Origin: Neoscytalidium dimidiatum
Lineage: Eukaryota; Ascomycota; Dothideomycetes; Botryosphaeriales; Botryosphaeriaceae
Assembly (NCBI GenBank): GCA_037367355.1
Contig: CM074700.1
Coordinates: forward strand, 2,294,001 to 2,358,000
Length of the DNA stretch: 64,000 bases
Direction of reading: 5' to 3'
Positions 29,909 to 42,320 of the stretch are shown piece after piece (position 1 is the stretch's first letter; each line of letters begins with the position of its first letter). The position numbers were made by a program, and so were the translations under genes. The notes beneath the pieces were generated by a model. The model had not been told where the DNA came from, made no database searches, and saw only the letters and a list, made by a program, of their open reading frames with translations.

Positions 29909-32650
29909 ATGGCCGACATCAACAAATCCTCCGACGGCCCGTCGCCTCGCGATCCCGACGCCTTCGATCTCACCCACCTGCCCGACTACGACACCGACTT
30001 CGTTAACGAGGACGACTTCGCCCGCTTCGACCATGCTCTTCACGCTCCCGATCCATCCCCGTCCTCTGACAACCTCGCCTCCCCGCAAACCCCCAAGCGA
30101 TCCGCATTCATCACCGCTCTCAACGACTGGCGGCCCGTCCACCAGCGCGTACGCAAGAAGAAGCGCCGCCAGCCGCGCCGTGGCGTCGACGAGACCCGCG
30201 AGGGTTTCGTCTACACTCTACTCAAATGGCCGCTCCTCTTCACCGTTTTCGGCTGGCTCTTCGTCCTGGGCATCATGTACCTTCTGACTCGAGTCTACAT
30301 CTATCTCTACGAACACTGGATAACCTGGCGGGGGAAGCGCGAGCGGCTGCGTAGGAAGCTTAACAACACTTCGAATTACGAGGATTGGGTTGCCGCCGCC
30401 AAAGAGCTGGACGAGTACCTAGGCAATGAGAAGTGGAAGCAGACGGACGAGTATGCTTACTACGACGCCAAGACGATTCGCCGCGTCAAGGACACCTTGA
30501 TCAGACTGCGTACCCAGGCTGAGCAGGCAGACGACGCCAGCAATGGTCAAAGCAACTCTCGCGAATATGCAATCAATCAGCTTCGCGGCCTGCTCGAAGC
30601 TTGCGTCAAAAGCAACTTCGTCGGTTTCGAGAACCCACACCTCTACAGCGAATCTTACTACGGCACAAAACATCTGGTCCAGGCCTACGTCGATGAAATC
30701 GAGAAATCGCTCGAACTACTGCGCGATACTAAGCTTCTCTCGTCCGAGGATAAGCGGAACATGTTCAAGCATCTGTCTACCAATTTTGGCCGGACTGCGC
30801 TTTGTCTCTCCGGGGGCGCCACCTTCGCTTACTACCACTTCGGCGTGGCAAAAGCTTTGTTGGATGCCAACTTGCTGCCGAACGTCATTACCGGCACCTC
30901 CGGCGGTGCTCTAGTCGCTGCGTTGCTTGGTACTCGCACGGATGATGAGCTGAAGAAGCTGCTGGTTCCAGCCCTTGCAAATAAGATTACTGCATGCCAC
31001 GACGATATGGTCACTTGGCTTAAAAGATGGTACAAGACAGGTGCTCGCTTCGATAGCGTGGACTGGGCTCGGAGGTGTGCTTGGTTCACTCATGGCAGCA
31101 TGACCTTCCGCGAAGCCTATGCTCGTACTGGACGTATACTTAACGTTTCATGCGTTCCCTCGGACCCTCACTCACCAACGATTTTGGCCAACTACCACAC
31201 CTCTCCAGACTGCGTCATCTGGTCCGCCGTTCTCGCCTCTGCTGCAGTTCCCGGTATCCTAAACCCTGTCGTCTTGATGAAGAAGACTCCCGATGGAACC
31301 CTTGAACCTTACAGCTTTGGAAACAAGTGGAAAGACGGAAGCTTACGCACCGACATTCCATTGAAGGCGCTCAATCTTCATTTCAACGTCCGCTTCAGCA
31401 TAGTCAGCCAGGTCAATCCGCACGTCAACCTGTTCTTCTTCAGCTCCCGTGGTTCTGTAGGCCGCCCTGTCACACATCGCCGTGGGCGTGGCTGGAGAGG
31501 CGGTTACCTGGGCTCTGCCATTGAGCAATACCTCAAACTTGACCTTACGAAATGGCTCAAGGTATTACGACATCTCGAATTACTCCCGCGTCCTCTGGGC
31601 CAAGATTGGAGTGCAGTTTGGCTACAACGTTTCAGCGGAACCATTACTATCTGGCCCAAGTCTATTCCCAGTGACTTCTACTATATTCTGACTGACCCTA
31701 CTCCTCAACGACTTGCTCGAATGATACATGTTGGCCAGCAATCCGCCTTCCCGAAACTCAAGTTTATTGCCAATCGCATGAAGATTGAGCGCCTCGTCGA
31801 GGAAGGTCGTCGCTCCGCTCGCCCCACGAAGTCGAAAGAAGGTGGGCTCGCCTCAATTCTCTCCGAAGAAGACCTCCGCGGACTCCTTCGTGAGGCCCAA
31901 CGGAACGGTGGAAGTGTTGCGCCCCCTCAAGACCTCCATGCTCTCTCCGGCCCTCCATCATCCAACTCCTCTTCGGATGAGGGAACTCCAGAGCGCAGAC
32001 CTCCTCCTGTACAAACCAACATCGCGTCCGCCCTTGACCCCAAGTCTCCCAGAAACACCGAACCCGGTCGCGAGAGCCCCTCGTTCTCCAAACGCCTTTC
32101 TGGCTGGTGGTCCTCCTTGCAACACAAAGCACCCGACAGCCCCCGCGCCGCGGCGCTGCAGAGGAATGCACACCTCCGCGGCGGCCCGTACAACGGCGGA
32201 CAGCGGCCCGGCAGCATGTTCGAGCTGCGCCCGCCGCGCGAGTTCGTTGAAGACGAGATCTACCGCCATCCGCCGAGTCCGATGCAGACCGAGAAGGAGC
32301 CGCCACATAGCCACTTGAGAGACCAGACGGCCTTCGCCCGGAGAGGTAGCGGTGCGAGGGAGATCTTCAGGCAGAGCAGGGTGTTCATCGATGACTCGGA
32401 GGAGGATGATCCGGTTGATGGCAGTGCTGGCGGCGGCGTCGCTGGAGCAGGGGACTGGGACTCAGGTCCCGGTGGTCTGCAGGAGCCGGAGAGGGAGACG
32501 GAAGAAGAAGCCCTTCAGAAATTCCTAGGATCGGATGATGAGGGGGTGGAGGGGGAGAGCAGCAGTGGCGAGGAGGGGGACGAGAGTAGCGAAGGAGAGG
32601 ATACGTATCTCCGGAAGAGGAAGAAGAGCAGGGGGACGTTCATCGGATGA
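29909..32650 (+). CDS. Patatin-like phospholipase / triacylglycerol lipase, membrane-associated
   Basis: Ser-Asp dyad lipid hydrolase of the Tgl3/4/5-related group, likely acting on triacylglycerol or phospholipid at lipid droplets or ER. A single exon, 913 residues, starts in a CACCATGG context. A hydrophobic segment (LLKWPLLFTVFGWLFVLGIM and on) covers about residues 105-135. The patatin domain runs from LCLSGGATFAYYHFGVAKAL (oxyanion loop) through GTSGG with nucleophile Ser331 to the catalytic Asp in KDGSLRTDIP near 476. NPHVNLFFFSSRG and a helical region follow. The C-terminal third is disordered, Pro/Ser-rich, then strongly acidic (EEDDPVDG, EEGDESSEGED), ending in a basic RKRKKSRGTFIG. 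Related fungal proteins are often 700-800 residues, so the tail is long. The substrate is inferred from family only. Confidence 0.9.
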   Translation: MADINKSSDGPSPRDPDAFDLTHLPDYDTDFVNEDDFARFDHALHAPDPSPSSDNLASPQTPKRSAFITALNDWRPVHQRVRKKKRRQPRRGVDETREGFVYTLLKWPLLFTVFGWLFVLGIMYLLTRVYIYLYEHWITWRGKRERLRRKLNNTSNYEDWVAAAKELDEYLGNEKWKQTDEYAYYDAKTIRRVKDTLIRLRTQAEQADDASNGQSNSREYAINQLRGLLEACVKSNFVGFENPHLYSESYYGTKHLVQAYVDEIEKSLELLRDTKLLSSEDKRNMFKHLSTNFGRTALCLSGGATFAYYHFGVAKALLDANLLPNVITGTSGGALVAALLGTRTDDELKKLLVPALANKITACHDDMVTWLKRWYKTGARFDSVDWARRCAWFTHGSMTFREAYARTGRILNVSCVPSDPHSPTILANYHTSPDCVIWSAVLASAAVPGILNPVVLMKKTPDGTLEPYSFGNKWKDGSLRTDIPLKALNLHFNVRFSIVSQVNPHVNLFFFSSRGSVGRPVTHRRGRGWRGGYLGSAIEQYLKLDLTKWLKVLRHLELLPRPLGQDWSAVWLQRFSGTITIWPKSIPSDFYYILTDPTPQRLARMIHVGQQSAFPKLKFIANRMKIERLVEEGRRSARPTKSKEGGLASILSEEDLRGLLREAQRNGGSVAPPQDLHALSGPPSSNSSSDEGTPERRPPPVQTNIASALDPKSPRNTEPGRESPSFSKRLSGWWSSLQHKAPDSPRAAALQRNAHLRGGPYNGGQRPGSMFELRPPREFVEDEIYRHPPSPMQTEKEPPHSHLRDQTAFARRGSGAREIFRQSRVFIDDSEEDDPVDGSAGGGVAGAGDWDSGPGGLQEPERETEEEALQKFLGSDDEGVEGESSSGEEGDESSEGEDTYLRKRKKSRGTFIG

Positions 32651-34863
32651 GGGAGTCCTTGTATGGGATGGTACAGCTTGTTTAGTGAATTATCTACATC
32701 GTGTTGGGAAAGGAAAGAGGCGTTTTTATTTTTTATTTTTCTTAAGGGAATGGCGGGATGATAGCCCATACAGTCTCTTGTTGAATTTTAGCGTAGATTT
32801 CACTTGTCGTCTTACCTGACCGTGCTTAGTAGGACAAAAGAAAGCAAGTGTTGTGTGAAAAGCTGGGGCATTGGTTTCATTCATCCCGTGTGGTGGTTCT
32901 TCATTAGACGTAGAGAGAGAAAAGTTTCCGTTTACGGCTAGAAAGAATTGCTCTTTGTTCCTCATTCATACCGTAAAGATGAAGGTGAATTTTCGGATTG
33001 AAGACATCCACGGTAGCGTAGTTGAAATTAGAGGGACGAGTCAGAATGCATATCTGCTACAGGGCTCTTCCAGTTCCCTTCGTCAATACGCTATCCTTGA
33101 ATGTATACATACTCTCAGCTAAAAAGACCGATTAGTGGATGAAACGAACTGTTTTCGAAATCATGCCATTTCCTACAAGGTCGAGAACCCGCGTCCATTT
33201 TTAGCGCGTACTACAAGGACATGATTGGTATGAAACCAGGAACAAAAAGAGAGCGCGTTTATGCTGCTGTGTTGATTGCGATTGCTTTTGCATTTGGAAC
33301 GACGTAACCCCAGCGTCTGAGTGCACGACGGTCGGAGCGAACGGACATGCAGCGCTCTACAGAGATTTGTGACGGCTACCGAGGGAACATCCATATTCGC
33401 CCGTTCAGCCATAAGGAAAAGCATCCTCTGCTGTGCACGAGACTGATCCAGTCACTGCCAGAGAGCTTATTAGAGATATGTTTAGAGACTCCATGGCCTG
33501 GCCTCTCGGCCCAGCCTGGCCACGGAGACTTCTAGCCGTCGACCTTGCACCCTTCACGCTCCGCATGACATTGCTGTCTGGATGCTGCTCTGGAGTTTGT
33601 TGGAGCTTTTGGTAGCTCGGGCAAAACGGGCTTGACACGGTGCGGTATATTTTCCGAATGATTCCATAACGTACTTAGACCATGGTATCTCAGAACACAC
33701 GGGACAATTATTGCGCTAGCCGTCACCTTCATGGCAACGCACGTGGCTTCGGATAGACCATCATTATCAGGATTTAGAGAGTATATGTCAGCCCAATAGT
33801 TGAACTAGGTCCTTGGAGTGTTCGAGTTGAAGGAAACTCTCTCAAACAAGCACTCCAGCTGCGAGGTGTCGATAGATATCTTTTTTCTTTTCGAAAACGT
33901 GAAATTGAAATGGGATCAACCTCAGGGATTGCCTTGGTGTCGCCATCAGTAGTCATGCGGAAGGAGCAGGAGCCAAGAACGATATGCCGATACGTGTCTA
34001 GCTAATTGGCCTTGGGAGAAGCTTGATTTAGCAGTGGCGGACATGACTCGAGAATAATGAATGTGAGCGGAATGAAAATATAGTAATGTATGAAGAGGCA
34101 TTTATATGTACAGACAGTCGTGCCATATGATATGAAGCAGAGAAACAGAACTGTAGGTCCCAATCTTCTACAAGCGTGTAGGATTAGTCTTTGTTGATAA
34201 GGACGAAACGAGCTTTGTCAGCCAAGCCCTCTCTGAGAAGTGCACCGGATACACGTAAACTTGGGAAAGAGAATTGTGGGACCACGAATTGAGGTGTTCA
34301 AGGAACGGATGCTCCGGAACATGCGGATTTGGTAGGGGATTGGGTTTGACTGGATCATGGCAGCAGCGGAAATCCAGCGACGAAACATTTCCTCGCCAAA
34401 TACTTTTAGTGGATTCTTATCTTTGGAACATAACAGTTGATATATTGGTCAGCACTAATATAGTGACCGAGAAAAATTCAGAGAAGAGGACTATAGCGGA
34501 TTCCTCTATGAGTAAGCATTCATCAACAGAAACTGAGAGGGAACTTGCCATGTTGCAGGGAGAAGGCGATTGCGTCACTGTAGGTGGTGGAAAGTAGTAT
34601 CGAGCAATCAACATCGTTGGTAGTTCAATTTGAAATGCCGCAAGTCTCGAATAAGTCAGTTGCATCAGCAAGGATGAAGGTGAAGGTAAGAGGTGAGGAA
34701 GGGACGGGACCAGTTACCTGCAAGCCTCAAGGCGGCTGCTTCCGCTGTTTAGCCGGTGGTTTGGGCAGCTTCGCACGGGGTTAACAACACGGTGCAGGCG
34801 CGCGCTCCGCAAAACGTTCGCCAGCCAACCCATCGATCAACGCCGCTCGCTCTCTTCTTCGAG
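32651..34863. other. Intergenic, AT-richer than its surroundings
   Basis: These 2.2 kb are clearly lower in GC than the neighbouring genes and contain no ORF above about 107 codons with any family signature. They should include the lipase 3' UTR and the promoter of the small gene at 34864. I found no transposon ends, terminal repeats or structural RNA by eye. Confidence 0.5.
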
Positions 34864-35648
34864 ATGAGCGCTCAAAACGATCGGTCAGACTCTTTCTTCA
34901 TCGCTCTGTGCTTCACTTGTCTAATTAACCTGCTTGTACAGATGGCGGCGCCAATCGCCCCAGCGCAACCAGCGGCCGTCCCAAGCGCATGCACGCGATC
35001 GCTCACTTGGCGGCAGTGGCTATAACACTCCGACTCCCAAGCAAGACTCCGACCGCTCGAGCTATTCTGGTAATGCCTGGGGTTCTCAGAAGGGTCGCGG
35101 AGACGCTCAGCGCCAGGCTCAGGCTCAGGCCCAGCGGCAGTCCGCTCCGCCCACTGCTCTCCAGGGTTACCAGGAACAGGAGCACTCGCCCGTGAATGGC
35201 TTCAACTCGAAGGATGCGAAGGATACCATGAAGAAGTGTGCGTGCTTTGCACTATTGCTATACTCGCTGGCCTGCGTTCGTGTATACGATGGGCTGTGTC
35301 AGGGGGTTCTGTCTGGGTTGAGCCTTGTGCTGATAGTCATTTATGCAGGGTATTCTGAGGCCAATGCTGTTGGAGCCGGTAAGCACTGTCTACGTTGTTG
35401 GAATAGTTTGGACGATACAGGCTGACATACTGGCTCTGTTCAGATGGCAAGTCGCCTTTGTACAAGCCTCAGGGTGACGGTGCACCCCGCACTGGCAGTG
35501 TTTGGGGCAGCAAGCGTAGGCCAACACATCTGCAGATCCCCGAAGGTACAGCTGACAGGAAGCAGCGAACACGATGGCCAACGGACAAGATTTCTGGGTG
35601 CAGCTGCGAAAGCAGATTTCGGCGCTGGAGTCTGGCAAGTCGACCTGA
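34864..35648 (+). CDS. Conserved-looking small hydrophilic protein of unknown function
   Basis: Five exons, four of them tiny: 34864-34883, 34942-35237, 35349-35378, 35444-35515, 35563-35648; 504 nt, 167 residues. Introns are 58, 111, 65 and 47 bp. The protein starts MSAQNDRWRRQSPQRNQRPS, has a Gly/Ser/Gln-rich middle (SGYNTPTPKQDSDRSSYSG, then repeated QAQAQ), and ends with a helix-like, probably conserved tail ANGQDFWVQLRKQISALESG. No catalytic motif or membrane segment is visible. The composition (Arg, Gln, Gly, Ser) resembles RNA-associated proteins, but that is only a hint. Exon 3 is 30 nt. The last acceptor (35562) is chosen because it alone reaches the FWVQLRKQ frame. I do not recognise a named family. 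Confidence 0.7.
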
Positions 35649-36063
35649 GACACGATACATGACTGTACAGCTGCTTGGCTGGGCGAAGCATAGCGGGCGT
35701 TTGGATCATAGCGGGAGGAGCACGGCGTTGGCATGGGTGCTGCATTTGGGTTATTGTGGGACACCAGTCTCTCCCGGCCATGTTAGCTGCTGAGGCTGTC
35801 CGCCCTCCAAATCCCCGACCATCCGGGGCTGGCAACTCCCTCTATATGTAGCAGAACGATACCACGAAACAGAGACTCTGTGCATTGGACTGCGGACAGA
35901 CCTGGTCTCAATTGCCTGGGGATCAGTGCCTCTGTTTGGGCGCCGCAGTGGGGCCTAAACAATCGACGTCATGGCAAGCGAGCACGCGTGTCAGTCTCGG
36001 GGCACTTCTCGCGTCCCTCCGGTACACACGCGTCGTGATCTTCCCCACGCATCACGCGAGAAA
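35649..36063. other. Intergenic between two plus-strand genes
   Basis: These 415 bases hold a 3' UTR and the promoter of the CMD-like gene. Nothing else is recognisable. Confidence 0.5.
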
Positions 36064-36991
36064 ATGCCATCCACCGCCCTGCAACCCATCCTGACAACGG
36101 CCTTGCTGCATTCCTTTCGTAGCCATCCTCATCTTCCCAGGCACGTCTGGTACTATGTTTCAGCTGTAACGCTGTCCGCTTTAAACAGGCCGGACGAGGT
36201 GCCTGCGGTGCTCACGTACGTTCTCAAGAACGGGGCAGATGCGAGCTCGCCAGCCTCGGAGCTTCCTCCCGAAGGCGTGAGCGAAGAGGAACAGCTCTTC
36301 ATCGCAAGACGCCTGAGAGAGGGTCTTCTCAAGTCTGCCGCTGTTGTCGGCGTGCCAAAGGTACGAAAGAAAGAAAGAAGGTATCACGCCTCACGGTGCA
36401 TCACGGGCGGCGTGATGCTGACCTCCTGCAGGTCATCAACGCAGTTCTGGCTCTTAAAAAGGCCACTCCCGAACATCTGCTCGACGGCCCGGACGCGCCA
36501 TCGCCCTCCGGACGGACGGCCGAGATCTACGACATGCCGGCGCCGGCCATCTTGAAGCGCGGCCAGACCTTCTTCGAAAGACTGTACGGAAAGGTTTCGA
36601 GGCGGGTCATGGGCCAGATGGACCGCTCGGGCACAGAGGATCTGGGGCTCGCTGCGAGACTGATGTACGGCTACCTTCTCAGCAACGAGAAGGTTCTGGA
36701 CGCAAAAGAGACCAGTTTCGTGGCAATTGCGGGCCTGATACCGCAGGATGTGCGTATAAGCATGGCCCCGCCAACGCTTTTAGGGCAAGGGCTTGCGCGC
36801 TGACAAGGCATTAGGTAAACCCGCAGCTCAAGGGGCATCTCCGGGGGGCGCTCAACAACGGGGCCACCGCTGAGGAAACCAGGGCAGTTCGCGAGATCGT
36901 GATCAGCATCTGCGAGGCGGCAGGAATGAGGAAACTCGATGATGATGCAGTGGGCGGGTGGGGTTGGCGGGAACAAATCGCAGAAGTGTAG
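36064..36991 (+). CDS. Carboxymuconolactone decarboxylase / AhpD-like fold protein
   Basis: Exons 36064-36360, 36432-36749, 36815-36991; 792 nt, 263 residues; both introns are phase 0 (GTACGA...CTGAC...GCAG; GTGCGT...CTGAC...TTAG). The helical segments LPRHVWYYVSAVTLSALNRP, LREGLLKSAAVVGVPKVINA and KETSFVAIAGLIPQDVNPQ have the spacing of fungal CMD/AhpD-like proteins. The latter half reads QLKGHLRGALNNGATAEETR, the helical hairpin just before the usual active site. The Cys-x2-Cys pair that marks peroxidase-active AhpD is absent, so antioxidant activity is doubtful. In fungi this group is mostly uncharacterised. An alternative ATG at 35971 lies in frame. Confidence 0.78.
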
Positions 36992-38247
36992 CTCGCTGAA
37001 GTTCGTTCCTTTTGCGGAGCCTTTCGCGACGCCAAACTGATCGTGGAAGTGCGAAGGGTCGATCTTGTGCATGCGGTCGGACCTCATCGCGAGGGCGGCG
37101 CTGTGATTTCTGCTCTGATCGTCGTCGGCAAAGCAGCACGTTGTTTATTGCGCCCTTGGAGCGGCAGGCTAGTCTCGTATTGTTGCGCTCTGATCTTCCC
37201 GAGCACTTTCCAGACACGCATTCTCGACAGAGCTCGACTATTGCTTTCGTGCCGCAGCGGTCGCACGGCTTACGGCGCCCTCACCGGCCACGAGTCGACG
37301 TCTTTGTGCCTGGTGCCTGGAACTCGAACGCTGCTGCGGAGGCCCGTGATGCACCATGCCATCAATCACTCGCGCCCGTCTCCGATTGGCATGTATTGGA
37401 GGTCGTAGCAATGCTGACTGTGTCACACCCATATTATTGTTGTAGTCGCACACATCAACCCAGTTCCGAACGGGCGAAGCATGTTGGCGATCTCTTGCCT
37501 GCCCGTTTGCCTTTTTTCGAACAAGCTCCCATGGCACCAACGACGGACTAATTTCCTTTCTCAAGCGATTTGAGTAACAGTGCGAAGGCCATTGGAATGT
37601 GGGTGCAGGCAGACAAGGACAAGGACAAGGCAACCGCGCACTCCGGCCGAACAGGGGACTCGCGCGCTGCCCGCTCGCCTGCCGGCCTGCCGGCCTGCCA
37701 GCCTGGCTCTGCTCACATGCCTCTCGAGGCCCTTGGCCCGGCACGCCGCTATCTATCTTCACGGTCGCCCGCTGTGGAGCGGAAGCAAGGGAGAGGCAGT
37801 CATCACGTGCATGATGCGCATGCACGCCAAACTCAAAGCGCTCCCAGGAGCCATCTCGTCGGAAGCGGGTGGTTGCGTCAGACAGGAAAATCACCCAGCA
37901 GCCCGGCCCCCCCGTCCGCGCATCCGCATGCCTCGCATGCTCTGCTCCTTGCTCCCTGTCCTCGGCTACCTGCCATCTGTCTGACCTCGACCCGCGGGGG
38001 GGACCGCTAACCATCGCAGCCAGCCAGCCCGCCGTCCCGCGAGCCGCCCGCGGGGAGGCCTGCCGCTTCGCTGGGCGAGCAAGTTTGGGTTGGCAGGCAG
38101 CGGGCGGGAGCACCGATCTCAATAGAGGTACATTTCGCTGTATCGGGAGCAGGTTCGCGAGCGAGGAGCCGAATCGAGCGCGGGGCGCATGAAGGGGCTC
38201 GCCAAATCCCGATTGCTGCACCGCGTTTGGCGAAGGATGGATGGGGC

Positions 38248-38284
38248 CGGGGGGGGGGGAGAGAGAGAGAGGGGGGGGGAGGGG
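38248..38284. repeat. G-tract / GA microsatellite
   Basis: A run of about 11 Gs, a (GA)n stretch, then another G9 run and AGGGG lie in tandem. The plus strand could form a G-quadruplex. Confidence 0.9.
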
Positions 38285-39630
38285 TGGTTCCGCCGTGCCA
38301 GCGCATAGGCCGACAGGCTAGCATTGGGCAAGGCGGCAGATGATGTTGGTCAGATTGATCGCAAATCGCAATCGAACGTCCCGCGCAGTGGAGCAAGGAC
38401 CTTCGCGCAACGAGCCGCGCGGACAGGCACGAATCGGCGGGCCACAAGCGGGCAGCCAGATTAAGGGTGATGATGGCGGGCGGTGGCGCCCCAGCGGCCG
38501 GCGAGACAGACACCAGGGAAGGAAGAGAGGGGGAAAAAAAAATAATCAAACTTGGCATGAAAATCGGCATGAAATCAGCATCGATTAATCATGCGGGTGG
38601 TCTAATCAATCTTGCTTTTTGCCCTCTCCGCTGCTAGAGCGGGCGGCTTCCAGTTCCCAGCTTCCGCGCGTGGACCCTGCTGCTGGCCGTGCTGGCGGGA
38701 GTCTTCTCTTTGTGCCCGCAGAAGCAAGGTGAGACATGCATGGAGAAGCGCGGCGGGGAATTGGACTCCGGCCAGCGACTTGACACGACGGATTTAGCAA
38801 TCTGGCGAGCAGGCCTATCAACGGAGCAGCGACGGCAGCGCAGCGGCGTCCAGCGAGGTCGGAGGTGGAGGAGGACCGCATCAGGCCACTTGCTCGCCCA
38901 TCGAGAGCGCACTCGAGCAGCCGGAGCGGGAGGCCATCGCGTGGTTCGAGGCTCGAGGCGCCAGGCCCTTCGCTCGCAGCGCGCGCGCCAGGAGCACCTT
39001 GCCAGACGCGCCACACGCACGACCCGGGCGGGTGGTGGACGGGCGTGAGAGAGCGGGTTATGCCATTAGGCTCAAGGCCTAACTGCGGAGACGCCGTTAC
39101 CCATGGCACAGGTGGGAGGTTTGGCAGGCCCGAAGCAGCGCTGGCGGTGCGGGGATGCGCCGATGCTCTCTAGGCGAAGCCGATCACCTTGCCGCATTGG
39201 GCGGGCGGCGGGACGAGGATCCTGGTGGCTGGTGAGCGAGCGCGAGTCAGCGATGGCGCAGATCAGGACGGTCTCTCCGAACTCACGGGTTCCCGTGCGG
39301 CTTTGCGGTGCGGCTTGGCTGGCGAGCGTGCGCCCGCTGCCCTGCGCTGCCCTGCGCTGCCCGCAGCCCCTCCGCTGCGCCGCGCACTACTGCCGATAAC
39401 AGAAGTGAAGGAGAAAGAGGAAAAAAAAAAAAATGCAGATGCTATCACGCGCAAGGGTGCGTCCGCCGACACTGCTCGCTCCGCAATCCGACCGCCCACG
39501 CCGCTGTTTGGGATGTCCCTGCCAGATTTTGCTCGGGCGGCAGGGAGTGGTCGCGCGCACAGCTCGACGCTCCTCGCTCCGAGCATCGAGGCGTGCGCGT
39601 GTCTCTGATCGGCGGGCATTCGGTAGCCGG

Positions 39631-39674
39631 CGTCTTGCGTCTTGCGTCTTGCGTGCTGGCGTGCTGGCGTGCTG
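39631..39674. repeat. 7-bp tandem repeats (cttgcgt)n then (gctggcgt)n
   Basis: Three units of cttgcgt are followed at once by about three units of gctggcgt. Confidence 0.85.
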
Positions 39675-42320
39675 CCATCTCCGCAATAACTCCCGCTGCG
39701 CTGGGCCGTAGGACAGGACTCACGCCCATGGCAACTGCCGCATCTGAATCTGCACGCAAACTTTCCTTAGCTGCGGGCTTTCGGGGCAGGGAAGAGCACT
39801 CGGCCGGGACGGTCCACCTCACTTGCGTGCCACGATCCGCGAGCGCCTGTGGCTGCCGAAGCTGCTGTTTTGGCCGTGTGGCTCGTGGCTTCATGGCGCA
39901 ACACCAGTATTACCTCTCCGGCCTTGCACCGCTAATGTCGTGCACGCTCGACGCTCATCCTCCGCGTGCAGGGGGAAGCGAGATGGCGGACATGTGGAGG
40001 AGCCCTGTGAGGGAGACTCAGGTCAGACCTTCCGATACCAGCGCGACTCGGACCGTCCACCATGCGTACACGCGCACACGCGCGTGCGATTCTAGACGGA
40101 CGCTCTGTCCACTCTCGCAGGAATCTGGAGCGCGCCGCCCATGCGGGCGACGCTTCGAAGCTCAAACCATCACCCCATGCCAAGTGGCTCCACGGCGAAT
40201 GCCTCGAGCCTCTTTCTCTCTCATCTCTTCTCCTCTCCTCCCTCCCCCCCAGACACGTAGCTTGCGCCATGGAGAATGCCGCGGCGTCTCCCATGGCCCG
40301 GCGCGTGGTACCGGAGCGGCCACTATCAACCGTTAATATGCCACTGCCACGTACCAAGACGGGGGCCCGGGCGATCAGGAAAGGCAAGGCTCAGAGAAAA
40401 AGGAAAGGGAACGGCGATGATGAGGAGAGGGGCTTGAGAGAGCCGCATCAAGCACCCGCCAGCAGAAAAGCCAAGACGATGAGCTACCATTCCGGTGGAG
40501 CGCGGGCGCGCGGCAGGCCGCGTTTCCAGCGCCGGCGGTCTGGTTTTACGAAGAGGCACTGGCAAATGGCAATACAGATCGGGCCTTAATATGGACGGGC
40601 TCTATATTGGGCGTTCTTGCTTGGGCGGCGGGGCGGGGGTGCACTGCAGCTGGCAGGAAGCGTTCGAGTCGCGGCGGCGGCACGGGCAAGGAGAGTCGCG
40701 AGCGAGCATGTGCAATCGTGCGGGTGAACTGTCAAGCGGCGAGCCTGCCCTCCAGGCTAGACGGTAGGCGCCTGCGCAAGAGCTCACGGCTACGGCCGCG
40801 GCCACTCTAGAGCGAGAGCGACAGCGACGGATGCAGGTCGTTGCCAAGCATCACCGGGCGCTGGGAGTCTAGAATGTCCGGCGCTTTAGACTCTGCTTAG
40901 CCTGCGAAAAACGTGCGACGGCGCAGTCAGCCTGTCTGTGCAAACTTCTGACGGTCTCACAGACTACGCGCTGCTGGCACACTGGTGTCAGGCACCGGGG
41001 CAGCGCAAAAAAAAAAACAAAAGCGAAAGCGAGGCGTCGGCATGGGGGCATGGGGGCACGGAGGGGGTTGAAAAGAGGCAGAAAGTAGGGAGGAAAAAGC
41101 AAAAGCCGGCCCCCAACGAGATGCGACACAAGCGCACGTTTGGTTTTGAACGCCTGTCTCGCTGGCGGGCGGATGTTGCCGGCGACGAACGAGGAGCGTC
41201 CTTGCTGGGCGATATTGATGCGGCGAACGGGTACAGGAAAGCCTCTCTGTTGCCGTGCGCGAGCATTATTTGCTGGCGTTCACTCGATGGCAGTCGGCTC
41301 TGGTCTGCAGCGGGCCCCAAAAATAGGCGCTCGCCAGGAACCTCCCCCGTCGAAGCGGCAGCCCTCATGATCAGACCCCATCCGCATCGCAGCGAAACAA
41401 GGCAAACGGCCCCTCGCCGGGGTCACAGGGACTGGCCAATTTTAGGGCCCCGCAGCATCTGGCAAGTCCCGGGGCCAGAATGCAGCGCGACCGACCAACC
41501 GACCAACCGACAAACAGAAAGACAAGACAGGTAGACAGGCAGTAGTCGGCGAATCGGCGGGGAACGGGAGCCGAGTTTGGGAATGCACTGACTGACTGCC
41601 TGACTGCCTGATTGCCTGCCTGTCTGTCATGCCCTCCCCCAGTGGGCCCCTCCTTAGCGGCGCAACCAGTCTAAGCGTGCCGGCGGAACGCTCCCACGCA
41701 TTGAAACGACCGCGTCTGAATCCGGTGCCAGAGCGAGCGCGCAGACTCGACAAGGGCAGGCGCACGCGACGGGGGATCTGTTCTCTGAGCGTCTGCACAG
41801 CGTGCGGTGACGACAGCGAGTGCGGCGGCATGGCAGCGCAGGATCACCATCCAGCGCGTCGGAGGAGCGAGCCCGGGGGGGTTACATGGCCCGGTCCAGT
41901 GTGACGGCACAGCGGGCGCGAGGGCCAATCAGGCAGACATGGGGGGGGGAGAGCGCTTGGAAGGCGGTCATGGAAGAGGGTGTGCGTCTGGCTCTCAGCC
42001 CTATCCAATGTGCTGGGCCTGCTCGGGTCATCTCGATCTGCTTCCGCGCCCGCTTCGTTCCCCTGATGAAAGAGGCAGCACCTGGGCGCCCATCCCCGCG
42101 GGAGAGGCACTGAGGCACCACCGCAAGCGAGCGAGCGAGCGCGCGCTCTGCCCATCATCATCTCTGCCGCAGCCGCCGCCGCCGCCGCCGCCTGCTGCAC
42201 GCACGCAGCCATCCGCTGGGCCCCGCCCATTGGCCCACCCGCCCACGCCCTGCGACCCGCGACCCGCAGCCTGCAGCAGCCAGCGCCCAGCGAGCGAGCG
42301 AGCGAGCAGACGAACGAGCG

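Noticed and set aside
37238..38221. 327-codon minus-strand ORF in the gene desert
   Set aside because: It is Arg/Ala/Pro/Ser-rich, overlapped by open frames on both strands, lacks any domain and is crossed by simple repeats. The GC content explains it.
39308..40336. 342-codon plus-strand ORF
   Set aside because: It has the composition of GC-rich non-coding DNA and runs through an A13 tract and 7-bp repeats. No family was recognised.
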